DNA of 64,000 bases from an uncultured Erythrobacter sp. (GTDB taxonomy: Bacteria; Pseudomonadota; Alphaproteobacteria; Sphingomonadales; Sphingomonadaceae), in assembly GCF_947492365.1 (NCBI RefSeq), contig NZ_CANLMB010000001.1, positions 62,001-126,000 of the forward strand, given 5' to 3'. The position numbers and the translations under genes were made by a program. A model generated the notes under the pieces. That model was given only the letters and a program-made list of their open reading frames with translations. It ran no database searches and was not told the origin of the DNA. This document shows, piece by piece, positions 33,998 through 45,656 of this stretch (position 1 is its first letter; each line of letters starts with the position of its first letter).

Positions 33998-34543
33998 TTA
34001 TAGCTTTTCGATGCGGTCGAATGACCAATTGTCCGAGCGGCAGGCTTTGGGCGTGAAGGGCTGCATCAGCCCCATGACGCCAAGCAGCATCCGTGTTCCC
34101 AAGGCCGGCTTGCCTGTTTCCACCACCGACTTGAGCGTGTCGACAATCATCTTGCCGCCCTGCGCCATGCCCTTTTCTGTCTTGGTGCCAGCCGGAACAT
34201 TGGTGGTGACCAGAGAGAACTCGGTCCCGCCAGCGACCGCTTCCAGCTCATAAGTGACGGTGCAGGGCGGATCGTCATAGCCGGTGAATTTGAAGGTGTG
34301 CGAATAGCGGTTTGGCGGGTCAAACTCGATCACCTTGCCCACGACGCTGCGATACTTGCCGTTGGTGGTCTCCATCGCAATCGGCGCGCCCACGGTCAGC
34401 TCGCCAGTGGTCTTGCACACCGAGCCGAAGAAGAAGGGCAGGACTTCATCGGTCTTGACCAGTCCACGCCAGACCGCCTCGATCGGCGCTTCGATAAAGA
34501 CCTTGTAGACGGCCTTGTCAGCCGTTGGACCGGTGTCCGTCAT
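33998..34543 (-). CDS. SRPBCC/AHSA1-like protein
   Basis: A 181-residue START-like hydrophobic-ligand-binding protein. AVYKVFIEAPIEAVWRGLVKTDEVLPFFFGSV is the typical first strand and helix of the AHSA1/CalC SRPBCC group, and YSHTFKFTGYDDPPCTVTYELEAVAGGTEFSLVTTNV the central sheet. An extra C-terminal segment (about 140-181) follows. Its ATG overlaps the ArsR-type stop (ATGA), the conserved ArsR-SRPBCC pairing. Ligand unknown. Confidence 0.86.
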   Translation of the reverse strand: MTDTGPTADKAVYKVFIEAPIEAVWRGLVKTDEVLPFFFGSVCKTTGELTVGAPIAMETTNGKYRSVVGKVIEFDPPNRYSHTFKFTGYDDPPCTVTYELEAVAGGTEFSLVTTNVPAGTKTEKGMAQGGKMIVDTLKSVVETGKPALGTRMLLGVMGLMQPFTPKACRSDNWSFDRIEKL

Positions 34544-34890
34544 TTCTTCTTTCCCTCCTGCTTTGCCGCTTGCTCTGCGGCGTATTTGATTGACGTCAGG
34601 CGAGAAGCGAAGTGGCTGCTATATTCGTCGGTCCAGCGATCATAGACCATCTGGATCGGCACGAGATTGAGATAGAGCTTGCGCGTCCGCCCGGCCTTTT
34701 CACTGACCAGCAATCCGGCCCGCTCCAGCACGTCAAGATGCGCCATGATCGCGATCCGGCTGACATCGAAATGGCTCGCCAGTTTACCAACCGTCAGACC
34801 CGGCGCGTCACGCAAGTGATCGAGAATCGTCCGCCGCGTAGCGTGAGCGAGCGCGTGAAAGATCTGGTCCATGTTCGAATCGGTAATCAT
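34540..34890 (-). CDS. ArsR-family transcriptional regulator
   Basis: A 116-residue winged-helix repressor. HALAHATRRTILDHLRDAPGLTVGKLASHFDVSRIAIMAHLDVLERAGLLVSEKAGRTRKLYLN is the ArsR HTH and wing. No metal-binding cysteine motif is seen, so it belongs to the non-metal group usually linked to SRPBCC genes. The start may be 34890 or the ATG at 34872. A palindrome overlapping the 34890 start codon suggests autoregulation. Confidence 0.9.
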   Translation of the reverse strand: MITDSNMDQIFHALAHATRRTILDHLRDAPGLTVGKLASHFDVSRIAIMAHLDVLERAGLLVSEKAGRTRKLYLNLVPIQMVYDRWTDEYSSHFASRLTSIKYAAEQAAKQEGKKK

Positions 34891-34908
34891 GTAATTACCT
34901 AATTACAT
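34889..34908. promoter_or_regulatory. candidate ArsR operator
   Basis: ATGTAATT and AATTACAT flank the centre ACCT, a perfect 8-bp inverted repeat with a 4-base spacer. It overlaps the regulator's start codon, in an AT-rich stretch unlike the surroundings, as expected for an autorepressing ArsR dimer. Confidence 0.7.
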
Positions 34909-34960
34909 ATTATTCGTTCTCTGGCAATCCCGTTTCCAGCCTAGAAATCACGCGCGCACG

Positions 34961-34991
34961 AAAAAGGCCGCCGGGATTGCTCCCGGCGGCC
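34961..34991 (-). terminator. Rho-independent terminator
   Basis: GGCCGCCGGG (34966-34975) pairs with CCCGGCGGCC (34982-34991); the five A residues at 34961-34965 give a U-run on the minus-strand transcript. It ends the small gene at 35016-35315. Confidence 0.88.
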
Positions 34992-35015
34992 CTGAATTTC
35001 GCAGTGGCTGCGCGC

Positions 35016-35315
35016 TTAGGCGCGAGTGCCCGTCAGCGGCATTGCGCCGAAAGCGCCTGCATTGACGTTGCCAGCCAGCGTGTCGCCTTCGATGGTCGCT
35101 TCGCATTCGAGCGTCATCGGCATCGGCACGGTCATGTTCATCTTCCAGGTCAGCTGGTTGCCGTCGATCTTGCCTTCTTCGACATCCATCGAGCCCATGC
35201 CGCCGGCCATGTTGCCCGAGAAAGTGCCGTCGCCATTGTCGACAACCGTGAAGGTGCCGCTCTGGTCGCCCATCGGGCTTTTGACGGTGGTGGTATAAGC
35301 TCCTGCAACAGACAT
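35016..35315 (-). CDS. small beta-rich protein, unknown
   Basis: A 99-residue protein, MSVAGAYTTTVKSPMGDQSGTFTVVDNGDGTFSGNMAGGMGSM..., with no signal peptide or membrane segment and a regular strand-turn-strand pattern rich in Gly, Thr, Met and Asp; it looks like a small lipocalin- or OB-like barrel. The frame is open upstream to 35414, but AAGGAG six bases before the ATG at 35315 fixes the start. A terminator follows. I do not recognise a named family. Confidence 0.75.
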   Translation of the reverse strand: MSVAGAYTTTVKSPMGDQSGTFTVVDNGDGTFSGNMAGGMGSMDVEEGKIDGNQLTWKMNMTVPMPMTLECEATIEGDTLAGNVNAGAFGAMPLTGTRA

Positions 35316-35433
35316 ATGTGATCTCCTTTGATCTCTAAATTTGTGCGCATTGCCGATCCTTCGGCCCCGCGCTTGGGCAGCGTTCTTGCACGTCGCACGG
35401 GGGTGTTCAACCACTATTGCCCCCGATGCGAGA

Positions 35434-35467
35434 GGGGCGGGAGCCGCGCATTTGCCGCTCCCGCCCC
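35434..35467 (-). terminator. hairpin after the M16 peptidase gene
   Basis: GGGGCGGGAGC (35434-35444) pairs with GCTCCCGCCCC (35457-35467). There is no U-run, so it may be a Rho-assisted end or RNA-stability hairpin. Confidence 0.4.
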
Positions 35468-35516
35468 AATCTCAAGCAAGCCGTAGCGTCAGCGCTGCGG
35501 CGAGTTTTTCGGTCAA

Positions 35517-38387
35517 TTATTCGGTGCTTTCAAGCTCGCGAACCTCGATCGGCATTCCGAGCGTTTCGAGCTGCTCCATCACGACCTCTGCATCGCCGAC
35601 AACGACCCAGACAAAGTCGTCAGCATCAAGTGCTGCGCGCGCCGCTGCATCGAGGCTATCAGCGGTCTGTGCGCTGTATTGGCCGACCAGACCTTCGTAA
35701 TAGTCATCCGGACGGTTGTAGAGCGCGATGGACTGCATTGCGCCGAGCACTGCGCCCGACGTTTCAAACCGGCCCGGCAGTTCGCCGATCTCGCTCGCAA
35801 CGTTGCGCGTCAGCTCTTCTTCGGTGACGCCGTTGGTGGTCAGGAATTCGGTCACTTCGCGGAGCAACTCCGACACCGAGTCGCCCGTTCGGTCGGCCTG
35901 AACACCGCCCGAGATCGCATAGACGACTGTGTTCTGACGCGCCTGCGTTCCGCCGCGGACGCCGTAGGACCAACCCTTGGTCTCGCGCAGGTTCATATTG
36001 AGCCGCGCGAGGAAGTTGCCGCCCAGCGAATTGTTGGCGTTGGTGAAGTCGACATAAGCCGGATCGCTGGCATCCAGCGGGGTGATCTGCGCCCCGAGGA
36101 TGAAGCTCTGCGGCGAGTTCGGACGGTTGATGAGGACGATGCGCCCGCCGTCAGTCGTCTCGCTGGCGAGGTTGGAGAAGTCCTTCTCGCCCACCGCCAT
36201 ATCAGGAGCAGTCCAGTCGCCGAACGCGCCGTTGAGCTGGCTCACCACCTCGTCCATCGACAGCGAAGAGATCACGAAGACCTCGCCATTGTCCGGACGG
36301 ATCCAGGTGTCCTTGAAGGCGACCAGGTCGTCGCGGGTGATCGCGCTGACGCTCTCGATCGTTTCGGTGCCGCCATAGGGCGCATCATTGCCGAACAGCT
36401 CAGCGCCGATAGCGCGCTGGGCGATCCCGCTGGGTGAGCGCATCTGCTGGCGAATGCCGGTGATGGTCTGCGCTTTGACGCGTTCCAGATCGTCTTCGTT
36501 GAAGGCCGGCTCGCGGATGACCTGACGGAACAGGTCGAGCGAGGGTGCCAAGTTGGCCGACAGCGCCGAAAGCGTGAAGGTCGAACGATCATCGCCGCCG
36601 CCGAGCGAGATATTGACGCCCAGACGCTCGCGCGCTTCAGCGATCTCTTGCGAGGTTAGGTTGGCGGTGCCTTCATCGAACAGGCCGAGCGTTAGCGTTT
36701 CCAGCCCGCGCATATCGACCGGATCGGCTGCGGTGCCTGCGTCGAACGACATGGTAATGTAAGTCGCCGGAACCGCATCGCGCTGAGCATATGTCAGCTG
36801 CATGCCATTGGCGAGCGTGGTGCGCTGGAACTCAGGGAAGTCGAGCTGCGCAACGCTGTCAATCGGAGGGGCAGGGCGCTCGACCGAAACGGTGATTTCT
36901 TCCGCGGTGCGGTCACGCTCAGAGGCGTTGTCGTCTGCGGCTTCTTCCTCTGCCGCGACGCTGGCTGCCTCTTCATATTCGGCATCGCGCTCACCCGGTT
37001 CGAGGACCAGTGTGAAGGCCGGACGGGTCATCCAGCGCTGCATCGCTGCGGTCACGTCTTCGGGTGTGATCGAGGCGAGCAAAGCAAGCTGATCGACCGC
37101 AAAGCCGGGATCGCCTGCCAGCACTTCGCCGCGTGCGAGAGCTACGGCCTTGCCGCCAAATCCGCCGACCTGTTCAAGCCCGCGGATCGTGCCTGCAAGG
37201 TTGGAAGTCGCCGCGCGGCGCACTTCGTCTTCGCTGGGCCCTTCGGCGACAAATTCGGCGATCAACTCGTTGAGACGCGCTTCGAGCACTTCGGCTTCGA
37301 CCCCGTCTTTCAGCGTCGCGCCAACATTGATGACGCCGACGCGCTGAAAGTCGAAATTGCCGGCATTGACGCTGACGGCGAGCTGTTCATCGCGCACCAG
37401 CACTTCGTCGAGGCGGCTGGAGAGCAGTCCGCCCAGCACGGCTGTTCCGACATTGAGCGCGACCAGATCCTCGCTCATGATGCCGGGCGCAGGCCAGTAA
37501 AGGTTGATCGAGGTCGCTGCGACTTGATCGCGCATCACGGTGCGCACGGGAGCATCGAGCGTGGGGATGTCAGCGGCGGCCTGCGTGTTGACCGGACCGC
37601 GCGCGATCGGGCCGAACCAGCGCTCTACCAGCGGGCGGGCCTCTTCGGCGCTGATATCACCGGCGAGCACGAGCGTCGCGTTGTTCGGTCCGTAACGGTC
37701 GCGGAACCATGTCTGCACAGTGTCCATCGAGGCTGCATCAAGGTCAGCCATCGAGCCGATCACCGAATGCGCATAGGGGTGGCCGTCGGGGAAGAGCTGG
37801 TCGAGGATTTCGTAGAAGACGAGACCGCCAGGCTGGTTGTCGCCCTGCCGCTTTTCGTTCTGGACAACGCCGCGCTGATTATCGAGCTTTTCCTGCGTCA
37901 CCGCGCCGAGCAGATAGCCCATACGGTCGCTTTCGAGCCACAGCGCGCGTTCGAGCGCGGGGCGGGGCACGGTCTGGAAGTAGTTGGTGCGGTCGAAATT
38001 GGTGGTGCCGTTGTAGTCGGTCGCGCCCATTTCGGCGAGGTACTGGAAATAGTCAGCGGGCGCGTTTTCTGACCCGTTGAACATCAGGTGCTCGAACAGG
38101 TGGGCAAAGCCGGTCTGGCCCTCTGGCTCGTCCTTGGAGCCGACATTGTACCACACAGCGACGCCGACGATGGGGGCCTTGCGGTCTTCGTGCACGATTA
38201 CGGTCAGGCCGTTTTCGAGCTGAAATTCTTCATAGGGGATGGCGACCTGCGCGACGAGCGCTTCGAGGTCGGTCGCTTCGGCGGTCGCGCCGGCTTCCAT
38301 ATGCGCATCGGCAAAGGCTGGCGTGAACGGTGCGGCGGTCGCAATGGCGAGCGCAGTCACGCTGGCAGTTGCAAAACGTAGCTTCAT
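35517..38387 (-). CDS. exported M16-family zinc peptidase
   Basis: A 956-residue pitrilysin-type metallopeptidase with a signal peptide (cleavage near FADAHM). The inverted zinc motif HLFEH is at 96-100, with the third ligand Glu178 in VVQNEKR. The protein contains two M16 modules in tandem (about 50-480 and 520-940); the second lacks HxxEH and is the usual inactive half. An acidic linker (EEAASVAAEEEAADDNASERD) joins them. Such periplasmic enzymes degrade peptides. The ATG follows AGGAGAGAG. The penicillin-acylase gene lies 50 bases upstream on the same strand. Confidence 0.93.
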   Translation of the reverse strand: MKLRFATASVTALAIATAAPFTPAFADAHMEAGATAEATDLEALVAQVAIPYEEFQLENGLTVIVHEDRKAPIVGVAVWYNVGSKDEPEGQTGFAHLFEHLMFNGSENAPADYFQYLAEMGATDYNGTTNFDRTNYFQTVPRPALERALWLESDRMGYLLGAVTQEKLDNQRGVVQNEKRQGDNQPGGLVFYEILDQLFPDGHPYAHSVIGSMADLDAASMDTVQTWFRDRYGPNNATLVLAGDISAEEARPLVERWFGPIARGPVNTQAAADIPTLDAPVRTVMRDQVAATSINLYWPAPGIMSEDLVALNVGTAVLGGLLSSRLDEVLVRDEQLAVSVNAGNFDFQRVGVINVGATLKDGVEAEVLEARLNELIAEFVAEGPSEDEVRRAATSNLAGTIRGLEQVGGFGGKAVALARGEVLAGDPGFAVDQLALLASITPEDVTAAMQRWMTRPAFTLVLEPGERDAEYEEAASVAAEEEAADDNASERDRTAEEITVSVERPAPPIDSVAQLDFPEFQRTTLANGMQLTYAQRDAVPATYITMSFDAGTAADPVDMRGLETLTLGLFDEGTANLTSQEIAEARERLGVNISLGGGDDRSTFTLSALSANLAPSLDLFRQVIREPAFNEDDLERVKAQTITGIRQQMRSPSGIAQRAIGAELFGNDAPYGGTETIESVSAITRDDLVAFKDTWIRPDNGEVFVISSLSMDEVVSQLNGAFGDWTAPDMAVGEKDFSNLASETTDGGRIVLINRPNSPQSFILGAQITPLDASDPAYVDFTNANNSLGGNFLARLNMNLRETKGWSYGVRGGTQARQNTVVYAISGGVQADRTGDSVSELLREVTEFLTTNGVTEEELTRNVASEIGELPGRFETSGAVLGAMQSIALYNRPDDYYEGLVGQYSAQTADSLDAAARAALDADDFVWVVVGDAEVVMEQLETLGMPIEVRELESTE

Positions 38388-38437
38388 GGGACTCTCTCCT
38401 GAGGGTAATTTTGTTCTAAGCTCGTGATATAGTGTGT

Positions 38438-40681
38438 TTATCGCGCATTTGTAACCGTGCGCGTGCTTTGGGCAGCGGCGCGAACGTCCTCTTCCCAGAA
38501 ACGCACCGGTTTCAATTCATGGTCGACAAACAGCTGCATCTGGTCGGTGTAATGCTCGCTGTCGGGCCGCGTTGTCGCAGCGCCGAAAGGCTGGATCGAA
38601 CGTGAGAACACCCTGCCGCCATCTCTCGGCCATTCGACCCACTGGATAAAGCTGTCGCCATGAACCAGACTTAACCGGCCATCATCGTCGACAACCCAGG
38701 TGGTCGAAGCGCGCAAAGTGTCCGACCCGCCATCGAGCGGCAGATCGACATCGCCCTGACGCAGACGCAGCAGCTCGCTCATCGGCGGGTCGATGCGCCC
38801 GAAATGCTCCATCAGATGCGCACGTTTATCGAGCAGATACTCCGCCACATCGGGCAGCTCGCCTTCATTCTTGTTGTTATACTCCGCGCTCATAAAGTCG
38901 CGGATCATCAACAGGGCGAGGCTGTCCGCCGCGCCTTCATTGTCGGCGGTGAAATCCCATGTCAGCATCAGATCGCGCGCTTCGGCAAGATCGGCATCGT
39001 CGCCGGGATCGAGCGCTTCGAGCTGGTCATACATATCCGCGACATAGCCGCGCCGTTCATAGGCGGTGTCATATTTGATCCGCTCCAGCGCCGCGAGGTC
39101 GAGAGGCCCCTCGACCTCGCTAAGCAGCCGGTATGCGCGCCATGATCGGTTGGTCTGCTTGCGCTCGATCCCAAGCACCGGCGAGAAATCGTCGGGGCTG
39201 AGATCGCTGCCTTCGCCTGCCGCAGTGTAGGGCTCGTTATTGGAATTATAGAGCCAGCCGCTGGCCGGATTGATCAGCTTGGGGATCTCGGCATAGTCAA
39301 CCGTCCCCTCCCAGATCAGGTCACTGCGCGACCCGTCGAGCACGCCGCGCCAATTGGCCTGCACCTCGTCCAGTTCGGGCCGGTCAGGGATCGCGGCGTT
39401 ATAGACATAGGCGATATTGCCCTCACGATCGGCATAAATGAAATTGGTCGAGGGGATCGCCATGCGGGCCATCTGCGCCTGCCACTCCTCCAGATTTTGC
39501 GCCTTGTTGATGCGGTAATAGGCGTCGAGTTGATCGACCGAATCCATCCCGCCATAGCGGACCGCGAAAAAGCCGTTGTCGTTCTCGATCACCGGTCCGT
39601 GGACGCTGCGAAGCACCGTGCGGCGCACCGGCAGCGTGATGGGGCCCATCTTGACCGGCAAAGTGACCGTCGTGCTCTCCAGATCGACCCATTCGCCGTC
39701 GAGCCGGTATTGCGTCCCATCGTCATTCATTTCGAGCTGGTAGATATCGGCCATGTCGGGCCGGTTGACCGTGTTGGTCCAGCCGAGATTCTCATTATGG
39801 CCGAGGAAGGGGAAGGGCGATCCGGGAAAGTTCGCCCCGGTAAAATGCCAGCCTTCGCCTGAATGCACTGACAGTTCGTACCAAGCGACCCCTCCGCGCA
39901 AGGGCTGGTGCGAATTGGAAATCAGCGTAGTCGGCCCACCTGAACGCTCAGGTGACACCGCCCAGGCATTGGAGCCAAGATGGTCGGCTTCTTCGCCCCA
40001 TGGCAGGACGAGGCCATGAATAGCGGTTCCGCCCGGTTCCGCCTCATCGACCGGAGCCGATGCGTCCGGAGCAGAGCCGTCACGCGGGAAACCCGGAATG
40101 TCAGGGCCAAATTCGCGCCGCAGCTCATCGCCTGCAACCAGCGGCCCGATCACATTGCCGAGGCCGTAAAAGAACGGCTGGCGTAGCACGAAGCCGGCAG
40201 CGATATCCTCTCCGTTGAGCGGGAAGAGATTGGCCAGCTTGACCTCGCCGGGATGCTCATCGGCAAACTGGTTGAGGCCTGTTGCATAGGCTTCGAACAG
40301 GGCGCGCGTGTCTTCGGGCAGGTCGTAATACTTGCGCATCGCCGTGCCGCGCGCATCGAGCAGGTGATAGACATAGTCAAAGGTCGCGCCATCCTGACCG
40401 GCAATCGCGCCATAGCGCCCGCGCGACATCGCCGCGACATCTTGCAGCGTGGAGAAATCGTCCTCGGCATGGGCGATGGCGACACCGTAAGCGACATCGG
40501 CGTCAGTCTCGCCATAGATCATCGGCACACCAAATTCATCGCGCACAATCTCGGCCGAGAATTCACGGTATTCTGGAGCCTCGCTCTGATGCGCGAAGTA
40601 TGGCTCCCAACTGGCCAGCGCCACAAAGGCAAGAACGAGCACCACTACCAACGCAAGAGCGCTGCGTTTCAACCAAGCCAT
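38438..40681 (-). CDS. penicillin-acylase family N-terminal hydrolase
   Basis: A 747-residue Ntn hydrolase related to penicillin G acylase and acyl-homoserine-lactone acylases. An N-terminal hydrophobic signal is followed by the alpha-chain; the autocatalytic cleavage and nucleophile site is in HLGSNAWAVSPERS, with Ser237 the predicted N-terminal nucleophile of the beta-chain. Downstream Asn and Arg motifs (LISNSHQPL, GWTNTVNRPDMADIYQLEM) are conserved. It could cleave beta-lactams, N-acyl-homoserine lactones or other N-acyl amides. I chose the ATG at 40681 (GGAGAGAG upstream) over one five codons earlier. Confidence 0.92.
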   Translation of the reverse strand: MAWLKRSALALVVVLVLAFVALASWEPYFAHQSEAPEYREFSAEIVRDEFGVPMIYGETDADVAYGVAIAHAEDDFSTLQDVAAMSRGRYGAIAGQDGATFDYVYHLLDARGTAMRKYYDLPEDTRALFEAYATGLNQFADEHPGEVKLANLFPLNGEDIAAGFVLRQPFFYGLGNVIGPLVAGDELRREFGPDIPGFPRDGSAPDASAPVDEAEPGGTAIHGLVLPWGEEADHLGSNAWAVSPERSGGPTTLISNSHQPLRGGVAWYELSVHSGEGWHFTGANFPGSPFPFLGHNENLGWTNTVNRPDMADIYQLEMNDDGTQYRLDGEWVDLESTTVTLPVKMGPITLPVRRTVLRSVHGPVIENDNGFFAVRYGGMDSVDQLDAYYRINKAQNLEEWQAQMARMAIPSTNFIYADREGNIAYVYNAAIPDRPELDEVQANWRGVLDGSRSDLIWEGTVDYAEIPKLINPASGWLYNSNNEPYTAAGEGSDLSPDDFSPVLGIERKQTNRSWRAYRLLSEVEGPLDLAALERIKYDTAYERRGYVADMYDQLEALDPGDDADLAEARDLMLTWDFTADNEGAADSLALLMIRDFMSAEYNNKNEGELPDVAEYLLDKRAHLMEHFGRIDPPMSELLRLRQGDVDLPLDGGSDTLRASTTWVVDDDGRLSLVHGDSFIQWVEWPRDGGRVFSRSIQPFGAATTRPDSEHYTDQMQLFVDHELKPVRFWEEDVRAAAQSTRTVTNAR

Positions 40682-40858
40682 GCAATCTCTCTCCAAGTGC
40701 TTTTGACCGACCTAACCGTTGTGCGGGGCAAGGGGAAGGGGAGGCGTGCTGTGCCAATTCCGGACAAGGTGGTCATCGAGCAGGTTGGCGATACCTGTTG
40801 GTGTTAACCTCTCAGCTGCCGCATCGTTGCGGGTGTCCGGTCGGATTGCGGGGGTGGT

Positions 40859-42673
40859 ATGGCTTCGAGATATGACAAGTCGTTGGGCAGCGAATTCTCG
40901 CGCTCATCCTCGAGTATGAGCATTTCGTCATCAGTATTGCGCTCGAGCGGATCCTCGAGCAGCAGCGAAGATGAAGAAGAGGCAGCTGCGCGGTCAATGC
41001 CGCCGATCCACTCGTTTCCTGCAAGTGCATTGAGCAGAAGACGATCATTCGCCGCTGCCTTCGACGAGGACGAAGATGCCGAGGAAGAGGAGGACGTCGA
41101 GGAGAAAGGGGGGCTGGACCTGGAAGCCGCGTCAAGCTCGGCCTCGCTGGCGGTCCAGAGTGGCTTCAAGCTTGGTCGTAACCGGTTCAAATCAACACGC
41201 GATGAACTGCAGAAGGAACTGCAAGCAAACAAGACCACGGGAACAATGTGGGGCAATCACCCCAAGTTGCGCGAGGCCGCGGTCGATAAGATCATGGAAT
41301 GGTCCAAAGGGCATTACCCGTTCGACAAGAACCCAGGATCATATAAAAAGCTGTTTGATCGAGCGCTAAGAGCAGTGAGTGCTGACATGGCTGCGGCTCG
41401 TCCACCAGAACCGCCACTAACATCTAAGGTGGAACGACGGAGGTCAGGGCGCATTGATCCGGCCCCTGCGCTTGCGCTGGAGCAAGCCGAGAAAGTAAGG
41501 CGGCAGGCCCTCTTTAACGCTGAAGCATCAGATGAAGAGCAATTCGAGCTGAATGGGCCGCGCATTGCAGTGACGAAGGTCAAGCCATTCAAGCACAAAG
41601 ATGGCCCTGAGCCCTACACCGTCACAGGGCCCGGCAACATGCTTTACGGTGGTCCGCCCGTTCACAAATACAAAGACATGTTGGCTCGTATGAAGGTAGC
41701 TACCCAGCGGAACGACAAGCAATTGGCTCAGCATCTTTTGGCCGTGCTCGACGGTGGTGATGCCAAAGGTAACGAAAATAAGCTTGTCCGCAAATTTGCG
41801 ATGATAGCCAGTACATCCGAGTTTTTCCGCTCTGCGATCAATCCGGTCGCTTTGCGAGCTGCCCTTAGCGAAATCGCTGCAGATGGCGGTGATATATACG
41901 AAAAATTGCTCGAAAAAGTGCTGTATATTCGGAGCGATGGCGGATCAATACAGTCACAGTTCCATCGCAAAACGGTAGAGGGAGAGGAATACAAGAAAAC
42001 TGCTGCCGCACAGCATGATAGTTTGATGAAGCAAGCTGCAGAGCTTGGATATGATCCGTCGAATATCGAAGAAGCCAAGACCTTTATACGGCGAGCGTCT
42101 CGGTCTGCTCGGCACGGCCGCAATATCATGCTGGGATTGGGCGCTGGCGAAGCGCAGCAGTCTCCGGATGCAGGTGGCTCTTCCTCACCACAACCGATCG
42201 ATCAAGAATTGTCTTTGAAGAGACCAGCTCAACAATCCTCGCCTTCAGCGCCGCCGCAAGCTCGGGACGGGCACGATTTTGATTTAGAGTCACAGCCGGA
42301 AGAACCTAAGAACAAGAAGGGGAAGCTCATCAAGAAGCCAAGGGCGGGCCGTCAAGACGGATACAGTGAACTCGAAGAAGAGGAGGCTAGCGAATCTGGT
42401 TTCAGCCCCCGACGTGCTCCTAGATCCTCACCAGCGCAGCTGAAAGCCTCGAAAAAACCGAAAAAGCGTGAACGGTCGCCAACCAGGAGGCATTCGGTTG
42501 AAAGAGTTGGTCTGCTGGCAGAAGAACGCCATTCCGATGATGGCACAGGCGGCCCAGAAGGTCGGGGTAAATCTCCTCTTCAAAAGTTCAGACGTCAAGA
42601 CTCACCCCGCGAAGCGTCACCACGAGGTGCATCACTTCGCCTGAAGAAAAAGCCACCCAAGAAGCGCAAATAG
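40859..42673 (+). CDS. unknown Ser/Glu/Lys-rich protein, eukaryote-like composition
   Basis: A 604-residue protein I cannot place in any family. Residues 1-45 are poly-Ser then poly-Glu (SSSSSEDEEE), 66-85 strongly acidic (FDEDEDAEEEEDVEEK); about 105-180 and 265-425 look folded and helical (MWGNHPKLREAAVDKIMEW...; LARMKVATQRNDKQLAQHLLAVLDGG...). From 430 on it is disordered with Ser-Pro and Arg-Ser dipeptides (SPRRAP, RSPTRRHSVE, DSPREASPRG) and basic clusters, ending KKKPPKKRK. No signal peptide. Base composition is visibly lower in GC than its neighbours, suggesting acquisition. GGGGGTGG precedes the ATG. Possibilities: a secreted effector with nuclear-type targeting signals, or a nucleoid protein. 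Confidence 0.75.
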   Translation: MASRYDKSLGSEFSRSSSSMSISSSVLRSSGSSSSSEDEEEAAARSMPPIHSFPASALSRRRSFAAAFDEDEDAEEEEDVEEKGGLDLEAASSSASLAVQSGFKLGRNRFKSTRDELQKELQANKTTGTMWGNHPKLREAAVDKIMEWSKGHYPFDKNPGSYKKLFDRALRAVSADMAAARPPEPPLTSKVERRRSGRIDPAPALALEQAEKVRRQALFNAEASDEEQFELNGPRIAVTKVKPFKHKDGPEPYTVTGPGNMLYGGPPVHKYKDMLARMKVATQRNDKQLAQHLLAVLDGGDAKGNENKLVRKFAMIASTSEFFRSAINPVALRAALSEIAADGGDIYEKLLEKVLYIRSDGGSIQSQFHRKTVEGEEYKKTAAAQHDSLMKQAAELGYDPSNIEEAKTFIRRASRSARHGRNIMLGLGAGEAQQSPDAGGSSSPQPIDQELSLKRPAQQSSPSAPPQARDGHDFDLESQPEEPKNKKGKLIKKPRAGRQDGYSELEEEEASESGFSPRRAPRSSPAQLKASKKPKKRERSPTRRHSVERVGLLAEERHSDDGTGGPEGRGKSPLQKFRRQDSPREASPRGASLRLKKKPPKKRK

Positions 42674-42708
42674 GTGGCATGTGATCGCTGCAAAAAAAAT
42701 CAGCATGA

Positions 42709-42736
42709 CTTGAGTGTTGCGCGATGCGCATTACAT
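42709..42736 (+). promoter_or_regulatory. candidate RpoH (heat-shock) promoter of clpB
   Basis: CTTG at 42709-42712 and CATTACAT at 42729-42736 are 16 bases apart, close to the alphaproteobacterial sigma-32 pattern CTTG-N16/17-CNTATNT. It lies 27 bases before the clpB start and behind a novel gene of unrelated type, so an own promoter is expected. Confidence 0.5.
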
Positions 42737-42762
42737 CGGTGTCCTAGGAGGATGATACACCG

Positions 42763-45339
<2,577 letters not shown>

Positions 45340-45656
45340 GTTTTAACACCGGGCTCGCCTCGTTTTAGAATCTTGCGCGTAGAAGCGGCTATCCGACATA
45401 TTCGGAAAAGTATCTTTGGTTTCAGATGCAACCTTGTGGGATTCTCGCAACACATAGGCAGAAACTGGGGTGAAACCCCCGCGCAACCTGAACCTCTCAT
45501 TTACATTGGCCCCTGTCCTATTGCAGACAGCGCACACCGCAGGGGCTTTGTCGCGCCCTCGATAGGGGATTCTCTGCCCCGCGCGTCCCTAGACGCAAAG
45601 GAGCAGAGGGTGGATCGGGAGCGACCAAAGCTCTGGTTGTCACAACTGGAGTGATC
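45340..45656. other. intergenic leader of the TonB-dependent receptor
   Basis: About 317 bases between clpB and the receptor. It contains GC-rich and T-rich patches and GGAG just before the receptor start; I find no reliable gene, terminator hairpin with U-run or named riboswitch here. Confidence 0.35.
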
